From positions 7,866,035-7,930,034 of the forward strand of contig CM067533.1 of the NCBI GenBank assembly GCA_034509925.1: a stretch of 64,000 bases of DNA, written 5' to 3'. Shown here one piece after another: positions 1-11,937 of the stretch. Below the pieces are notes generated by a model. It was given only the letters and a program-made list of their open reading frames with translations, made no database searches and was not told the origin of the DNA. Numbering within the stretch: position 1 is the first letter of the stretch; each line of letters opens with the position of its first letter. A program made the position numbers and the translations under genes. The DNA comes from Hirudinaria manillensis (taxonomy: Eukaryota > Annelida > Clitellata > Hirudinida > Hirudinidae).

Positions 1-109
1 TAAGCAAATAAAAAGAGTCGTTCAATGTTTGCATTGATTTTTAAGTTCTTTCCATCGTGGAGCTTGGACCTGATGTGTGGTCAGCAAGTGAATGATCTAG
101 AATTATTTC

Positions 110-110
<1 letters not shown>

Positions 111-143
<33 letters not shown>
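111..143. repeat. (AAT)n microsatellite
   Basis: An uninterrupted AAT trinucleotide run of about 11 copies, seen directly. Confidence 0.9.
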
Positions 144-145
<2 letters not shown>

Positions 146-204
146 TTATACTTAATAAGTAATAAAAGCATTAATAAAAAGTTTAATTGTCTTTTACATT
201 TTAG

Positions 205-373
205 ATCATGTGAGAGTACTGATATCCATATCTTTCCTCAGATTGGTGACAGAGAAAAGTTTGATAAGCCACTTAACATGAAGAAGCATATTTACAAAAA
301 TAGTATCCTTATGCAAGCACATGCCCTAAACAAATTACAAACTGCAACAGTATTCCACCTGGAAAATTATTAA
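205..373 (+). CDS. possible terminal exon of an unidentified plus-strand gene
   Basis: A 55-codon open stretch (206-373) follows a good splice acceptor (pyrimidine tract then TTTTAG at 199-204) and ends in TAA. The peptide contains IFPQIGDREKFDKPLNMKKH, a mixed-composition sequence that looks more protein-like than the surrounding AT-rich DNA. There is no start codon, so it would have to be a 3' exon whose partner lies at the extreme left edge or outside. I do not recognise a family. It would sit downstream of the minus-strand E-Syt exons, in convergent orientation. A chance open frame is quite possible. Confidence 0.2.
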
Positions 374-811
374 ACCAAAGCAATGGTCATATTAATGAAA
401 GTAATTTCGACCCCTAGAAATAATTATTTAAAAGCCTGCAGCCATCCGTCTGTCCGTTTGACTGCAAAGAGTCGAGAGATAGTAATAGTTGTGGAAGCCC
501 ACACAAAGCAATGATAAAAGCGACAATGCATCACTTGCATTCCTAGATGATCGGGTATGATAAAATCATCGTCCTGCATCTCTGACCTGGTAATTAATAA
601 ATCTCTGCATTCCAGCAATCCATACTAGAATAACTCTGACTGGTGAGAATTAATAATGTCAAAGTAATGATGACAATGACGTTTGGCGGCATTAATAATA
701 AGAATAATAATATGTAATATAATAATAATAAGAATAATATGTCTCATTTCAGTCATATGTTGTAGTTAAATATTAATGGCATATGCATACTTATAACTAG
801 TTGACAGATGT

Positions 812-821
<10 letters not shown>

Positions 822-853
<32 letters not shown>
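822..853. repeat. (AAT)n microsatellite
   Basis: An AAT trinucleotide run of about 10 copies. A reverse-orientation ATT run lies 50 bp downstream at 906-931, so transcripts of this stretch could pair into an AU hairpin. Confidence 0.9.
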
Positions 854-854
<1 letters not shown>

Positions 855-905
855 CCTTTTCAACCACAATTCATCAGTTATTATTAATTATACATTATAA
901 GAAAT

Positions 906-931
906 TTATTATTATTATTATTATTATTATT
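906..931. repeat. (ATT)n microsatellite
   Basis: An ATT run of about 8-9 copies. It is the reverse complement of the neighbouring AAT run at 822-853. Confidence 0.9.
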
Positions 932-1257
932 TCAACTGAAACCTTAACTCTTAAGTTGAAACAGTCAGCAATTATGTTGAATTTGTCTCTAATTGATAAA
1001 TTAACAGATGATATTTTCTTGAGCACCACTTAAAGTGGTTATATTATTGTGGTAGGTGAGAACCCAATTGAGCTGGGAAGGTCAAGTGCTTATAATAAGC
1101 CTTACTTGAGTTTTCACTTGAATTTTATACTGCATTGACCACTGCATTGAACAGTAACCATGAAATTGGAAAATACTTAAAGTAACTCTTTCGGTCAAAA
1201 ACATCACACGCAAGGTTACAACTTTCAATTGGTGCAACGACAACGATCGAGACTCAC

Positions 1258-3346
1258 TTTATGAACGGCATGTCCAGCACGTTAGCTGCAGCCGTCATGT
1301 CGAAATCCACGTCCTGAGAGTCAACAACAACAAGTCAACTTTCAATCAAAAAGGAAGGTTTCAATCAAACAATTGATTGATAATCTAGAAGTGCTTGATT
1401 TTAAACAAAGCTCTTCCATCTACTTTGAAAATTCCACCATTGTCAAGATGCCAAAACAACTAAACAACTCTTAGCACAAGATAAGACATTCTAACAACAA
1501 CAACAATAACCCACTGGAGCATTGAGAAAGAAGACAGAGAGACCTCCAATGATTGGCATCTCGCTTATCAACGGATTCACCACAACTCTCATCTTTCCAC
1601 TGATCTGGAATCGTAATTATTTACGAATAATAATGTAATTTTCCAAACATATTAAAATATCTTAATATGCATCTAACATTACCTTTAACCGGAGAGATAG
1701 AAATATATATCACGAGGCTACAAATTGAACCTAATGACCTACCCTCAACGATTTGATGCCAAAGTTGATGCCCTTCACTTCACACTTGATGCTGGCATCA
1801 CCCATGTACCTAGAAAATTTCCCATTCATGTAAGGAAACAATTGTAAATATAAACTACTTACAATAACATTGCATAGCATACATTTATTTGTATTCCATA
1901 ATAAACAAAAAACATAAATGATACCTAAATACTAGGGAAAAAAGAACTAAAAAGAAAGATGTGATGTGTATATTAATATGTATATAATATGTATATTAAT
2001 ATGTATATAACGTGCATAGTAATATGTATATTAATATGTATATAATATGCATATTAATATGTATATAATATGTACATTAATACGTATATTAAATGTTTTA
2101 TTTGCTTCATTTTACTTAAATTTCCAACTTTTCCTTAACTTTTTTCTCAACCTTTCCAGTTTTATCACCAATTGATATTCACAGGAAAGTTGAGGGTTAA
2201 TAATAAATAACCCTTTTCAAATCAGCAGTTTTTGCTGAACCCACCTGACATTGACATCTGCCACAATCTCCTCCCCCTTTTGCGGATCCGTGTACACTTT
2301 TACGCCATCAATCCTGAGTGGCTGAAAGGTTTTATTTGCATTTTATTTTAACTTTAACATTAGTCCAAATAAATAAACAAATAAATAATTAATTAAATAA
2401 ATAAAACTTATAAATCACTATATTGAAAAACATTGAAAGACTAACAATGTCACCAATATCCACGTTGGTGAACTTAAAAACTCCAAGGTTACTGGGCATG
2501 TACCCTTGTATGGAATCTTGAATGACAGTATTAATCAGGTTCTGAACATATTCTGCTATGACTGGCCACAATTGTTTCAGCATCTGAAACATCGGATGAA
2601 GAATGTTGGATTTATTTTTATTCATAAAATATTCATTTCCAGCTGCTATATGTGAATAATAATGCCATAGATTTGATTTTTTTATTTGTTTATTTTGTAC
2701 TTATTTACTAGAAGAGTAAGTATACATTAACATGTTTCATTAACGATAAATTTATCAGGTCTAATATTTTCCCCACTTGTAAAGAACACTGCATGACCAG
2801 GAAATCATAATGTAACAAATTCAAGACCCCGCTTTGAATCTACGTACCTTATTCAACCATTCAGCTTTTTCAACTTCTGGAAAGTAAATCTGAAGAACAA
2901 ATATACATAAATAAGCCTAAAAAGGGCACAAAATGACCTTCTAACAAGATAAGAGCTGCCATGAAAGTGCACTAAATGAATATTTATGGAATGTTTACGT
3001 TAAAAGGCTTAAAACGAAACTAATGCAAGCAAATAAGAACCCATGCTCGTTGCTGATCAACCCGACTGAGTATGGCCCCCTTTTCACTGCACATTGCCTG
3101 GAGAGCATATTTCCTCTTAGACTTGGTTTGCTTCCTCACTTCATTGCTGATGATGTGGAAAAAAAGAACCACAAAAATCCAGGCAACACTCATGCCCAAA
3201 TAACCCCAGAACCAGACTGCAATGGCAACACCAGTAGTCTTAAAACCCTTCACAAGAAGGGAAGCCATGCTCAGTTCGTCATCTTTTTCTAGTTTTTGTT
3301 GGCGTTTTGCCAACAATTCAGTATGGTAATCGTCCACTGAAGACAT
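1258..3346 (-). CDS. ESYT: extended synaptotagmin (E-Syt), 5' exons only
   Basis: E-Syts tether the ER to the plasma membrane and transfer lipids through an SMP domain. Seven minus-strand exons splice in consistent phase: 3041-3346 (ATG at 3346), 2848-2889, 2446-2583, 2245-2321, 1743-1809, 1515-1604 and 1258-1313, about 258 residues in all. Residues around 35-65 form the hydrophobic hairpin (VWFWGYLGMSVAWIFVVLFF) that anchors E-Syts in the ER. The SMP domain begins at PEVEKAEWLNK and continues through PLRIDGVKVYTDP, RYMGDASIKCEVKG and GKMRVVVNPLISEMPIIGG to DVDFDMTAAANVLDMPFIK, all closely matching animal E-Syts. The rest of the SMP domain and the C2 domains are not in the window. The last exon ends at a good donor (GTGAGT), so the gene probably continues to the left. 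A truncated duplicate cannot be excluded. Confidence 0.87.
1968..2090. repeat. 23-bp AT-rich tandem repeat inside an E-Syt intron
   Basis: About 5.5 copies of a 23-bp unit (core TATTAATATGTATATAATAT) lie in the 435-bp intron between E-Syt exons 4 and 5. Copies differ by a few substitutions, one is shortened, and each is itself nearly palindromic. No function is implied. Confidence 0.85.
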
Positions 3347-5001
3347 TGCTCAATTTTGGTTTATCTCAGATCCGTATATCAACCAACAGACCTGCCCACC
3401 ATGTTTTGCTAATCGTTTAGACAGACAACATTATCATAAGAGATGGCGAAGAAATGTTTTTGCGCATTTCACAAATTTAGTTTATTAATTGTGAATTAAT
3501 AAGTTGTATGAGAATGCATTTATTTAATTTTATTAACTTTTTAAAAGTTTGAAGACAAATAACTGCTCCACTAGAAGGAGAGACATTTTGATGATTAGTA
3601 TACTTTTCGGAGAGTTTAACGCTGACAATTTCGTTAATAAATGACATAATGTGTACTGATTTTTATTATATATCATTGCAGGACCTTCCATGCAACATAT
3701 TCTTAAGTTTTATTATTCAACAAAAGCGACAAAAAAATCAATGAACGACGATTGTCAACTCTCCTTATTAATTAATCTCTCAAGATTTTTTTGAGAATTC
3801 AGAAGTAATTTTTTAATGAAGCTAAAACTACTTTCACCATGAAAAAGATTATTTGAGATGACCAGATATAATTTGCACAAAGACTTGATCAACACTCCTA
3901 GATAAATGAAGGTTTAACCGAAAAATTCTCCAATGACTTTAACTTTTATCAACATTTTGCAATGTCCCTTCAATAGATTAAAACACATGGTAAGTTACTT
4001 ATAGGCTGCAACTTATACCATCCATGAGAAAAGCGGGACGTTACATCTAGTGGAAGATCTGGGAAAGAGAATGATCCGCATTGAATGTTTTCATTCATTT
4101 TGCTTGACCCTGAGCCCTCCGTTAAATGTTTTTTCCACTTATTTAAAAAAAAGCCATTTGTTTATTTTATGTTGCTCTTATAAATATGTAAACTGCCAAA
4201 TTACTTAATCATTATCAATATACATTGTTTTATTAGCGAGCGAAACCACATTAAATATCTTTGAATCTGTTCTGATGAAATGACAGCAGTCATCCGAAGT
4301 TCCATTCTTTCCTCGGAATTTCAGTGTCCATTAGATGAACATTTTCTACTTTTGAGTCCCAACGAATAGAACTGGCGTTTCCCACGGATCCTTGTTAAAA
4401 TCAATTTAATCGCGCGAAAGTGTTGTCCTAAATGTTGTTGTTGTTGTTAACTTCGCCATCTTCATCTACGTCACCTACTTCATTCAGCTAAAATCGTACT
4501 GCATTAAGAACGCCTTTGACAATGACTTTGACTTGAAAAGCATAAATAGTTGATTTTTAAGCGTTTCAAGAGAAGAAAAATACAAAAATTACAGCCGAAA
4601 ATATAAAACCAAACTTAAACAAGTTGCTAATTTGATGTTTATAATAACTAATTACATAAAAAATAGACTTTAAAGTAATCAGTCGCTTCGCAAAAAAATA
4701 TATATATAAGATACATATAAGTCAGCAAACCAAAGACAAAAAACAATCAAACATTCAAATAATCGGGATATTTAAAAAAAAATCATGAAACCGTGAAATT
4801 TCTTTTGAATTTAACGCTTTTGAATAAATATTCAAAATATTTTCGCGTGGCGTCATAAAATACGCTTGAATGAATATGGTCTTGGGCGGAACCGCCAGCC
4901 CGATTTGATTGTCTGACTTAGGAATGTTGTTTGTGTATGAATATGTATCCTACATGTGGTACGTTAAAGGCTTAAAAACATTTATTTAGTTAATTAATAG
5001 C

Positions 5002-5048
<47 letters not shown>

Positions 5049-8000
5049 TCGTTACTGCCAGTAATCATCATCATTATTAGAACAAAAGACTTTTCAGCCA
5101 CTTTACTCTTTTAAGATTATTGTTCAGTCGTCAGAAAGTTTTTAATTGAGTTGTAGTACGATAAATTAACGAATAACAATCGGAATTGTAACAATACTTA
5201 GTCACACAATCACATCAGAGGTTTGTTTAATCAAGCCGACCTAAAAGTTTCAATAGCTTTTTTTGAAATTCTTGTTTGGCTGTTTTTTTTGCAGGGTTCT
5301 TTAATATTAAGAAATAATAAAAAATGAATTAAATCGTGAATAAAAGAAACACGACCAAGAGCTAACAATAGGTTTGAAAATTCAATTGAAACTCAGCTCT
5401 AAATGGCTGCAATAAAAGTTGAAGTGTGCGATACATGTATGTATGTATGTGTTTCACTTGAATTGTCTAAACTTGAACTAAGTATCGTAACAATCCAGAG
5501 TGTTCCCCATCCTGTGGGATTGATTTAAGAGAATTTCTGAGTGAAATTCCAGAATTTCCATTCATTAAATTAGTCACTCATTCAACAGTTAATGGATCAT
5601 TGAGAACAATCAGATAGCCTATCATATATTGGATCCTTTTATAGCTCAGCTTCGGATATTGTCCATTTTCTTTAATGGCGCGTGCCTGTCTCGTACATCA
5701 GGCTATAATCCTTTAGAATATCTTCATTTTTCAAGTAACTCGAATAACAAAGGCGCTTATAATTACTGGCATTATTTAGGACTTGAATTCTTCATTTAGA
5801 CAACATAGTTTCAACTCTTTCATGAGAAAGTATCACTTATTCCTTTGTTGTTTGCTCAGGGTTTCGCTAGATCAGAACTAAGAAATCTGTATCGAGCGAA
5901 TAAAAGGATGACTGAAGTGTCTCGTGACTGGTTTCTTGTTTCGCAGGTTTGTGATAATCAAATCAACGTTTTTTTCACTGCACTGTGAACGTGCCAGTTA
6001 TGAGTTCCCCGAGTTCCCACAAGTTCTCAAGTTCCTCGAGCTGGCCGGAACGTCGTCCTAAAAACTAAATATTAAGTGTAACTGAAGATTAGGAGAAAAA
6101 TAAATAGCGAAAAGAAATATTGCAAAAAAAATTTTTTTATTCAATGAGTTCGAACCTAAAGACCTCTTGTTGTATGGAGTGAGCACATAGTAACAGCGTT
6201 TGAACGCAATTGAAAAAGGCAGCTCAATAAAATAGCTAGAAAATCTTGGGCCTATGGCTGTCTAATAAGTTATTAAGCGAATATTAAGAATCTTTGAGGT
6301 GACGAAACGACCAACCAAAAAAGGACACAAACAGACGATAATCTCTTTTCTTTTTTAAAACCACTTTATTCAGTAATTCGCTTATGCACGATCCCTGCAG
6401 AAATTCGTAATTTCATCAATCCCATCGCCTATTTACAAATAATAATGATAATAATTTACAAATAATAATAAAGACAATAATAATAACTGAAATATAAAAG
6501 GGTTAATTTCACGCCACGTTAAATCAGAAAATGAAATCATCAAATCATTGCTTAACATCGACTGTTTAGCTTTTAATGGGCTTTTATAAAACTATATCTA
6601 AATATTAGGTTGAAAAACACAAATTCACCTGAAAATAGAAGAATGATTTATGGCATTTCGTCTGTGAATACATTTTTAAAAGCACCCGAAATTGACGTAA
6701 GGCTGTGATTTCAAAGGCGCCAGCGTCCAATTGAATTACGAGGAGAGATTTGCCGGTCGAGCATAACATTTTAAGCTGTTCGTTATATTAAATATTTCCT
6801 TAAATGTCTTATCCGCAATTAATTATTACATTATTACACCATAATAATATAATTAATAATAAACACTAAAATAAGAAAAGAAAAAATAAATATAGGCCGT
6901 AAATTAAATTTACGGCAATATGGCAATTGTGACAATCATTCCAAACCGTTCCATCGACGTCCACCGTCGATTTCTCGTCCGGTTCATTCCCAGACTTGTT
7001 GAACCCAACTTGGGCATTCCATTTGACCCTATGCTGTGGACATGCACGCAGAAAAATCCCAATTTATTTTACTCTGTCCACATTACCCAACTATTTAAGA
7101 TGACCTTTGGCCTTAGGTTTTGCACCAAACGAATGCAGTTTCAAAGTGTGCGTCTCAAAATGTGGACGTTGCATCAGATAGAGACCAACCATTCGCTATT
7201 GTAACGGATGACTGACATGCACTGCAATTTGGGTGAGCAGTCCACTTCTATTTCGAAATTTTATAATTAGATAAACGTTACTAACTTCAGAAATAACTTA
7301 TTAATTCCTTATTAGCCTTGCTGGCACGTAACACGTAATTACGTAACTTTCTGAAATGCGCTACGTCGATGGCTCTGCAATTAGTCACGCAAATCTAGTA
7401 CCAATGGTTCTATAATTATTTCGACAAATATTTGAGCGGACAATAGAAAATTCCGTGCAATTTTACAGGCCACAGAATCAGAAGTTTAGTTCGCACGACA
7501 GTATTGTATACCTTATGGTATGTCTATTAGATAGAGTAATTAGTTCTTATAAATATTTAATTATTAAACATTAAACATAAATATTAAACATATTAAATAG
7601 ACAAATTGTACAACATCAGTTGACCTTTGACTAAATAGTGCCCCATGGGTTCATGAGATCTTAAGATCATGTGTTCATTAACAGAAGCATTAAAGAAGCA
7701 TTTACTGATGATTTTTCCATTTTTCTAATTATATCAATTTAAAAGGTAAATAGATAAATAAATAGACCTATATGCATAAATAATTAGGACAGCAGAGATT
7801 CCCATAAACTCTAAAGATTGAACTAGTCTGTGAGAATTAGAGCAGTAGCTACCTAGTCGTAAGATGGAGGTATGTATGAGAAAGATCATTATTGGTTTTG
7901 GTATAAGATTTATAATTTATTGTAACCATTGTCCAGCAGTCCAGTCCAATTTGTATTTCTTCAGTAGTAATTCTCAGGATCGTAATACCTAAAGTATTTT

Positions 8001-9203
8001 GCTAATTGGAGCAGCTAAGACAAAATAAATGTCTTTAGACGTAAAAGTTTTCTAATTAATTTTAAGACATTAAAAGAATCCAATAACAGCATTAAGTGAT
8101 GCGTTTAAAGTTATTTTGAAGGACCGTCATAATTTATTTTTATTTAAAAATATAAATATTATCGTTGTGATCTTATTACAAATTAATTTATTATTACTAA
8201 TTAAATTACGACATTGTAATAACGGTAGATTTTAGATGTGACACAATTAACAGTCACGATTCCACAATCAGGCGCCACTTTTACTGCGAAGGTTTTGACG
8301 AAAGCGTGGCATTTTGGGCTGTTTTGAGTTTCTCTCAGTCACTCTTTAGAAGATTAATAAGATGATTGAAGGTTAAATAAACAGAAAAATGAATGAATGA
8401 ATGAACGATTGTTATCACAGGAGTGGCTCACTACAAGCCTCTCAATTGCAGATTGTTCAGCTTTTCAAAGAATTTTCTGGGGTCATGCGTCACTCGAAGA
8501 TTTTTATGAGCACTTCGTTGTTTATTACTGACAAATTGTAAATTTATTCTGCGGGATCAATCTCAAAAATATAGTTTTTTTTTAAATCAACTATGGAAAT
8601 TTAAAGCAATCTTCTTTTGAATCAGATGCTCAATAATCCGAATTCTGCAATCTTACATCATGAGCTTGAAGTTTGGAAGCTCTCTGACTTTTAGAGTGAT
8701 GAATATGGGCATATAAGACATGAAATAATGTATTTAAAGTGTTTAAAACAACTTTTAGTGTTTACATAACCACCCAACAAATCGAATGGCAACTGGCTGT
8801 TCTTTGTTTTAATATAAAAATAAGAAATATTCTCGATGAAATTGTGTTGTAATTTTAATTTAAATCATGTTTAATTAAAATTTTTAACCAACAACAGAAC
8901 ATTTATAATTAACTTTTGTACATAAAAGAAATAAAATTCATATTATTTAATCACTTTATTAACCCATAGTGTATTGATTTATAGATTTTATAAGGTAAAA
9001 AAAAATAAATGATATTTCAATGCCTTCAGATTAACAGTCACAGGTCACTGTATGTTTGAAACTAAGGCAACATTCTTAAAAGCTCTTTAGAAGTAGTTTT
9101 AGCCAAAAGAACAAGTATGGATTAATATTATAGCCAATTTTCTTAAACAACAAGATTTTTAAACATATCAAATATTATCATTTTCATTTTTAATTACCCA
9201 TAG
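3347..9203. other. intergenic AT-rich DNA, no confident gene
   Basis: This 5.9-kb stretch holds ATT/AAT runs and poly-A/T tracts, with no open frame showing family-like sequence. The region just above 3346 must contain the E-Syt promoter, but no specific element stands out in such AT-rich DNA. A somewhat GC-richer patch at about 6910-7250 has short open frames on both strands that I cannot assign. A small ACGTAA cluster sits at 7325-7347. Confidence 0.6.
5002..5048. repeat. (ATT)n microsatellite
   Basis: An ATT trinucleotide run of about 15 copies, the longest simple repeat in the intergenic region. Confidence 0.9.
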
Positions 9204-9482
9204 GGCTCTGCAGAAGTTCGTCTCGAGTTTACAATTGTCTACAATTCTGTGTTCACTATGAAAGAAGTTCAAAGATACATGGAGAAGATGTCGGAAAACA
9301 TTAAGTATTCAGCGGTAGGTTGGAATGTTTTATCTCCTTTTTCTTCCACAAAAGTCAATGCGAAGGATCCAACTTACTGTGGGATCGAAAAATGCCAGGC
9401 AAAGAAGATGGCATTCAAATTGGTTGTTTTGGATCTGAGATCATCAAAAGGAATTAATTTGTGGCTATTGTTTATTGAATAG
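9204..9482 (+). CDS. SEA-domain-like fragment (second half), partial or relic
   Basis: After a plausible acceptor (TTACCCATAG, ending at 9203) an open frame runs to a TAG at 9480-9482, 92 residues. Its start, GSAEVRLEFTIVYNSVFTMK, resembles the post-cleavage half of SEA domains, where a G-S-x-V-x strand is followed by F-x-V-x-x-N-S. SEA domains sit in membrane mucins and self-cleave at that Gly-Ser bond. The fragment continues with a helix-like MKEVQRYMEKMSENI and two Cys residues (YCGIEKC). No first half was found upstream. A donor-like GTAGGT at 9315 would give only a 40-bp intron and break the frame, so the simple read-through is preferred. It may be an exon of an unannotated gene or a decayed copy. 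It lies 2.4 kb upstream of the giant mucin on the same strand. Confidence 0.35.
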   Translation, partial: GSAEVRLEFTIVYNSVFTMKEVQRYMEKMSENIKYSAVGWNVLSPFSSTKVNAKDPTYCGIEKCQAKKMAFKLVVLDLRSSKGINLWLLFIE

Positions 9483-11862
9483 TTATTCATTTAATTTAAC
9501 TTCCACTCTGCATTCCTAAACTTCATTCTCTTGATAGTCAGTCCATTGTCTTCAGTCTAATTAGATGCTTCACGGCTTTCATACCTTGAGCATTTGCTGA
9601 TAGTTGCAGGCTTATGAGTGAGCGTTAATAATAGTAATAATAATAGTTAATAATAGTAATAATAATAAATAATAATAGTTAATAATAGTAATAATAATAA
9701 AATAATAGTAAAGGTGAACTTTTGAATGATTATTAACGAACGAATTTATGATAATCAATCAGGTATCACGCAAGAGAAAATACGAAATTTATTACAAGAA
9801 TAGGACATAACAAAAAAAGTTCGAATAAATAATAGACTTACATAAATCATACATGTATGCATACTAATTTCGTAATGGAAAATAAACAACCGTTCAAACT
9901 TAATAATGTTAATAACTTCAAAATAAGAATAGAATAAATTCAATTAATCGAATTAATAATTTAATAAGAATGACATAAAAAAATTACCAAAGTAAAGTTA
10001 TGGGTAGTTTAAAGATGCTACTATTTTCAGCACATTCTGGAGGTCCCGCCATATTTACTGTTTAGGTCCTTTGATCCTGGGTCCCTGCTCCATGGTTTGG
10101 TACCTGGAATGAAGTGTTTGAATTGGCGTTTTCCATTTTGGATGAAAATTTGCTTTTGCATTTTTAAATTTTCTAATTAAAACTTAAAAATCGTTAAAAC
10201 CTTCTCTGCTTTCTGTAATCTTATTAACAGTTTATTACTTTCACTTATTTAACTATTTTTTTTTATCTTTTCCTTATTTCGGTTTGATGGATTTCGTGCT
10301 CACGCTTGGGAGCGAATCGTCGTCTTCTTCTATTGAACAGAAAACGAGGACGTGCGATGTGACCAAACACTTTCAATGAATCAACGTCCAATCGATCAAT
10401 CAATCAATCATTCAATCAATGTCCAATCACTTCCTTCATAATTCTAAACTCTCTATGGCAATGCCTCTGCTGTGGCACTATGCACGTGACGCTACGTGAG
10501 TTAATCGCAACTTAATCGTTGTTAATCTCGACTGAGTTGTCGTCGTCATCCAGGAAACTTTGCTCATATATTCAACAACTGAGTCATAATTTCAAGAAAT
10601 GTAATTAAATGTAATTTTATGAATCTTAAACATATCATTCAAAAGCTTGAACTGTAAATGAATTTATTATTCATTCATTTATTTATTTTCAAAACCAGTC
10701 AAAACTTTCAGCTGAATTTGTATACGCAGTAGTTTTCCACGCCATATGATTGTGTAAGGGGCTTGTACAGTAATAGGCTTAATAATAACAATAAATAAAT
10801 AATAATACCTAGTAATAAAAAATAATGAAAATAACAATAATAATAATAATAATAATAGTGGCAATAATATTGACGATTCGAATAGAACCTTTTCGAGACT
10901 TTATTCGCTTTATTAATTGTTCAATCATTTTAAAGACTTGAGCTTAAAGCAGGCAGGCTGCGGCTATCGAGAGGCGCGCATTCAAAGTCGGACAACAAGA
11001 CAAATAAATAGCTAATTTTTTTATTTATTAGGAGAGTCGTACGGGATCCACCAATTTTCGTCTTTGATTTTTCAGATTTTCTGAAGCTTTTCGTACTTTT
11101 ATAGTTTTTTGGAGATTATTTTTCGAACTTTTCCAAAGCTACAATTCGAGATTCCAATATATTTGTATTCTTCAATTTTCGTCTGTAAATCCATCTCGGC
11201 TGAGTGGTGATTTGAAAGAATTTATCCTCTCCGTTTGGAGGTAATGATTTACATTTACCAGTTTAATTGATTTAATATAAAATATAATTACTAATGTTTA
11301 ATTCAAAGTATTTTTTGTTCAATGTCTGACAAACATTAACAAATACGAATTGATAAATTGATCTAAATATCGATTGTAATCAAAGAACATTCGACTCCCA
11401 CTTGATCAGTAGAAATGTTTCTTTTGTCACACAACTAAGAGTTGTTTAAATTTTATTATTTTTCATAAAAATTACTCTTAAAGTTAAAATTCCAACGAAA
11501 CAATTCATATGAGTATAACAGTAAAAAATACAATTTCCAGAATTTAAAATATAAATATATTCCAAATGATGCATATGTGATGACTTTAAATTACACATAA
11601 TTTTAAAGACTTAATTAATCTTAATTTATAATAAAATATGACAACAATAAACATAAAAATAAATATTGTGAATAAAAAAACAATGAATTTTAGGGAGAGA
11701 AAGAGAAACAAATTGTCGACAAATTGCAAAAACAGAGGTAGGATAATATAAATTCCATGATTCTTTAAAATAATTTTAAATTAAAATAATCAAAAACAAA
11801 CAAGTAATAAAACAAGTTAAAACAATTACTATGACTTAGGACAAAAGATCTAAAACGAAAAT
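9483..11862. other. intergenic region upstream of the giant mucin gene
   Basis: AT-rich with AAT-type repeats (9625-9712 and about 10781-10862) and a TCAA-rich run at 10388-10416. A TATA-like TATAAAT-type element occurs near 11745-11752, about 110 bp before the mucin start codon, but such matches are common in this base composition. Weak minus-strand open segments around 10062-10330 are treated as a low-confidence observation. No other gene was seen. A non-coding first exon of the mucin could lie here undetected. Confidence 0.5.
9625..9712. repeat. compound AAT/AGT simple repeat
   Basis: Imperfect trinucleotide repeat with a longer recurring unit (GTTAATAATAGTAATAATAA) appearing about three times. 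Confidence 0.85.
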
Positions 11863-11937
11863 ATGGCAGAAAGAAGAGGATTATCAGTGATAAAAATTCT
11901 ATACTTCATGCTGATAACAATGACGATTACAACTGCA
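11863..11937 (+). other. signal peptide of the giant mucin
   Basis: The first 25 residues have a basic n-region (MAERRG) and a hydrophobic core (IKILYFMLITMTI), then TTA before the Thr/Ser-rich array, a plausible signal-peptidase site. This fixes the start codon at 11863 and shows the protein enters the secretory pathway. It is the only signal peptide seen in the whole repeat region, which argues that all repeat segments belong to one gene. Confidence 0.85.

Larger units (their letters stand above)
1..1257. other. AT-rich segment beyond the last recognised E-Syt exon
   Basis: No exon continuing the E-Syt SMP domain or any C2 domain was found on the minus strand here. The stretch holds trinucleotide AAT/ATT runs and the weak plus-strand open segment at 205-373. 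If E-Syt is complete in the genome, this is part of an intron longer than 1.2 kb, whereas its other introns are about 120-435 bp. Confidence 0.5.

Noticed and set aside
3023..3292. Plus-strand 89-codon frame over the first E-Syt exon
   Set aside because: It is the antisense shadow of E-Syt exon 1, whose minus-strand translation shows the membrane hairpin and joins in phase to SMP exons.
9755..9943. Small minus-strand frame in AT-rich DNA (also 10679-10864)
   Set aside because: Composition is Phe/Leu/Ile/Tyr-rich as expected from translating AT-rich or AAT-repeat DNA. No start context, domain or splice sites support it.
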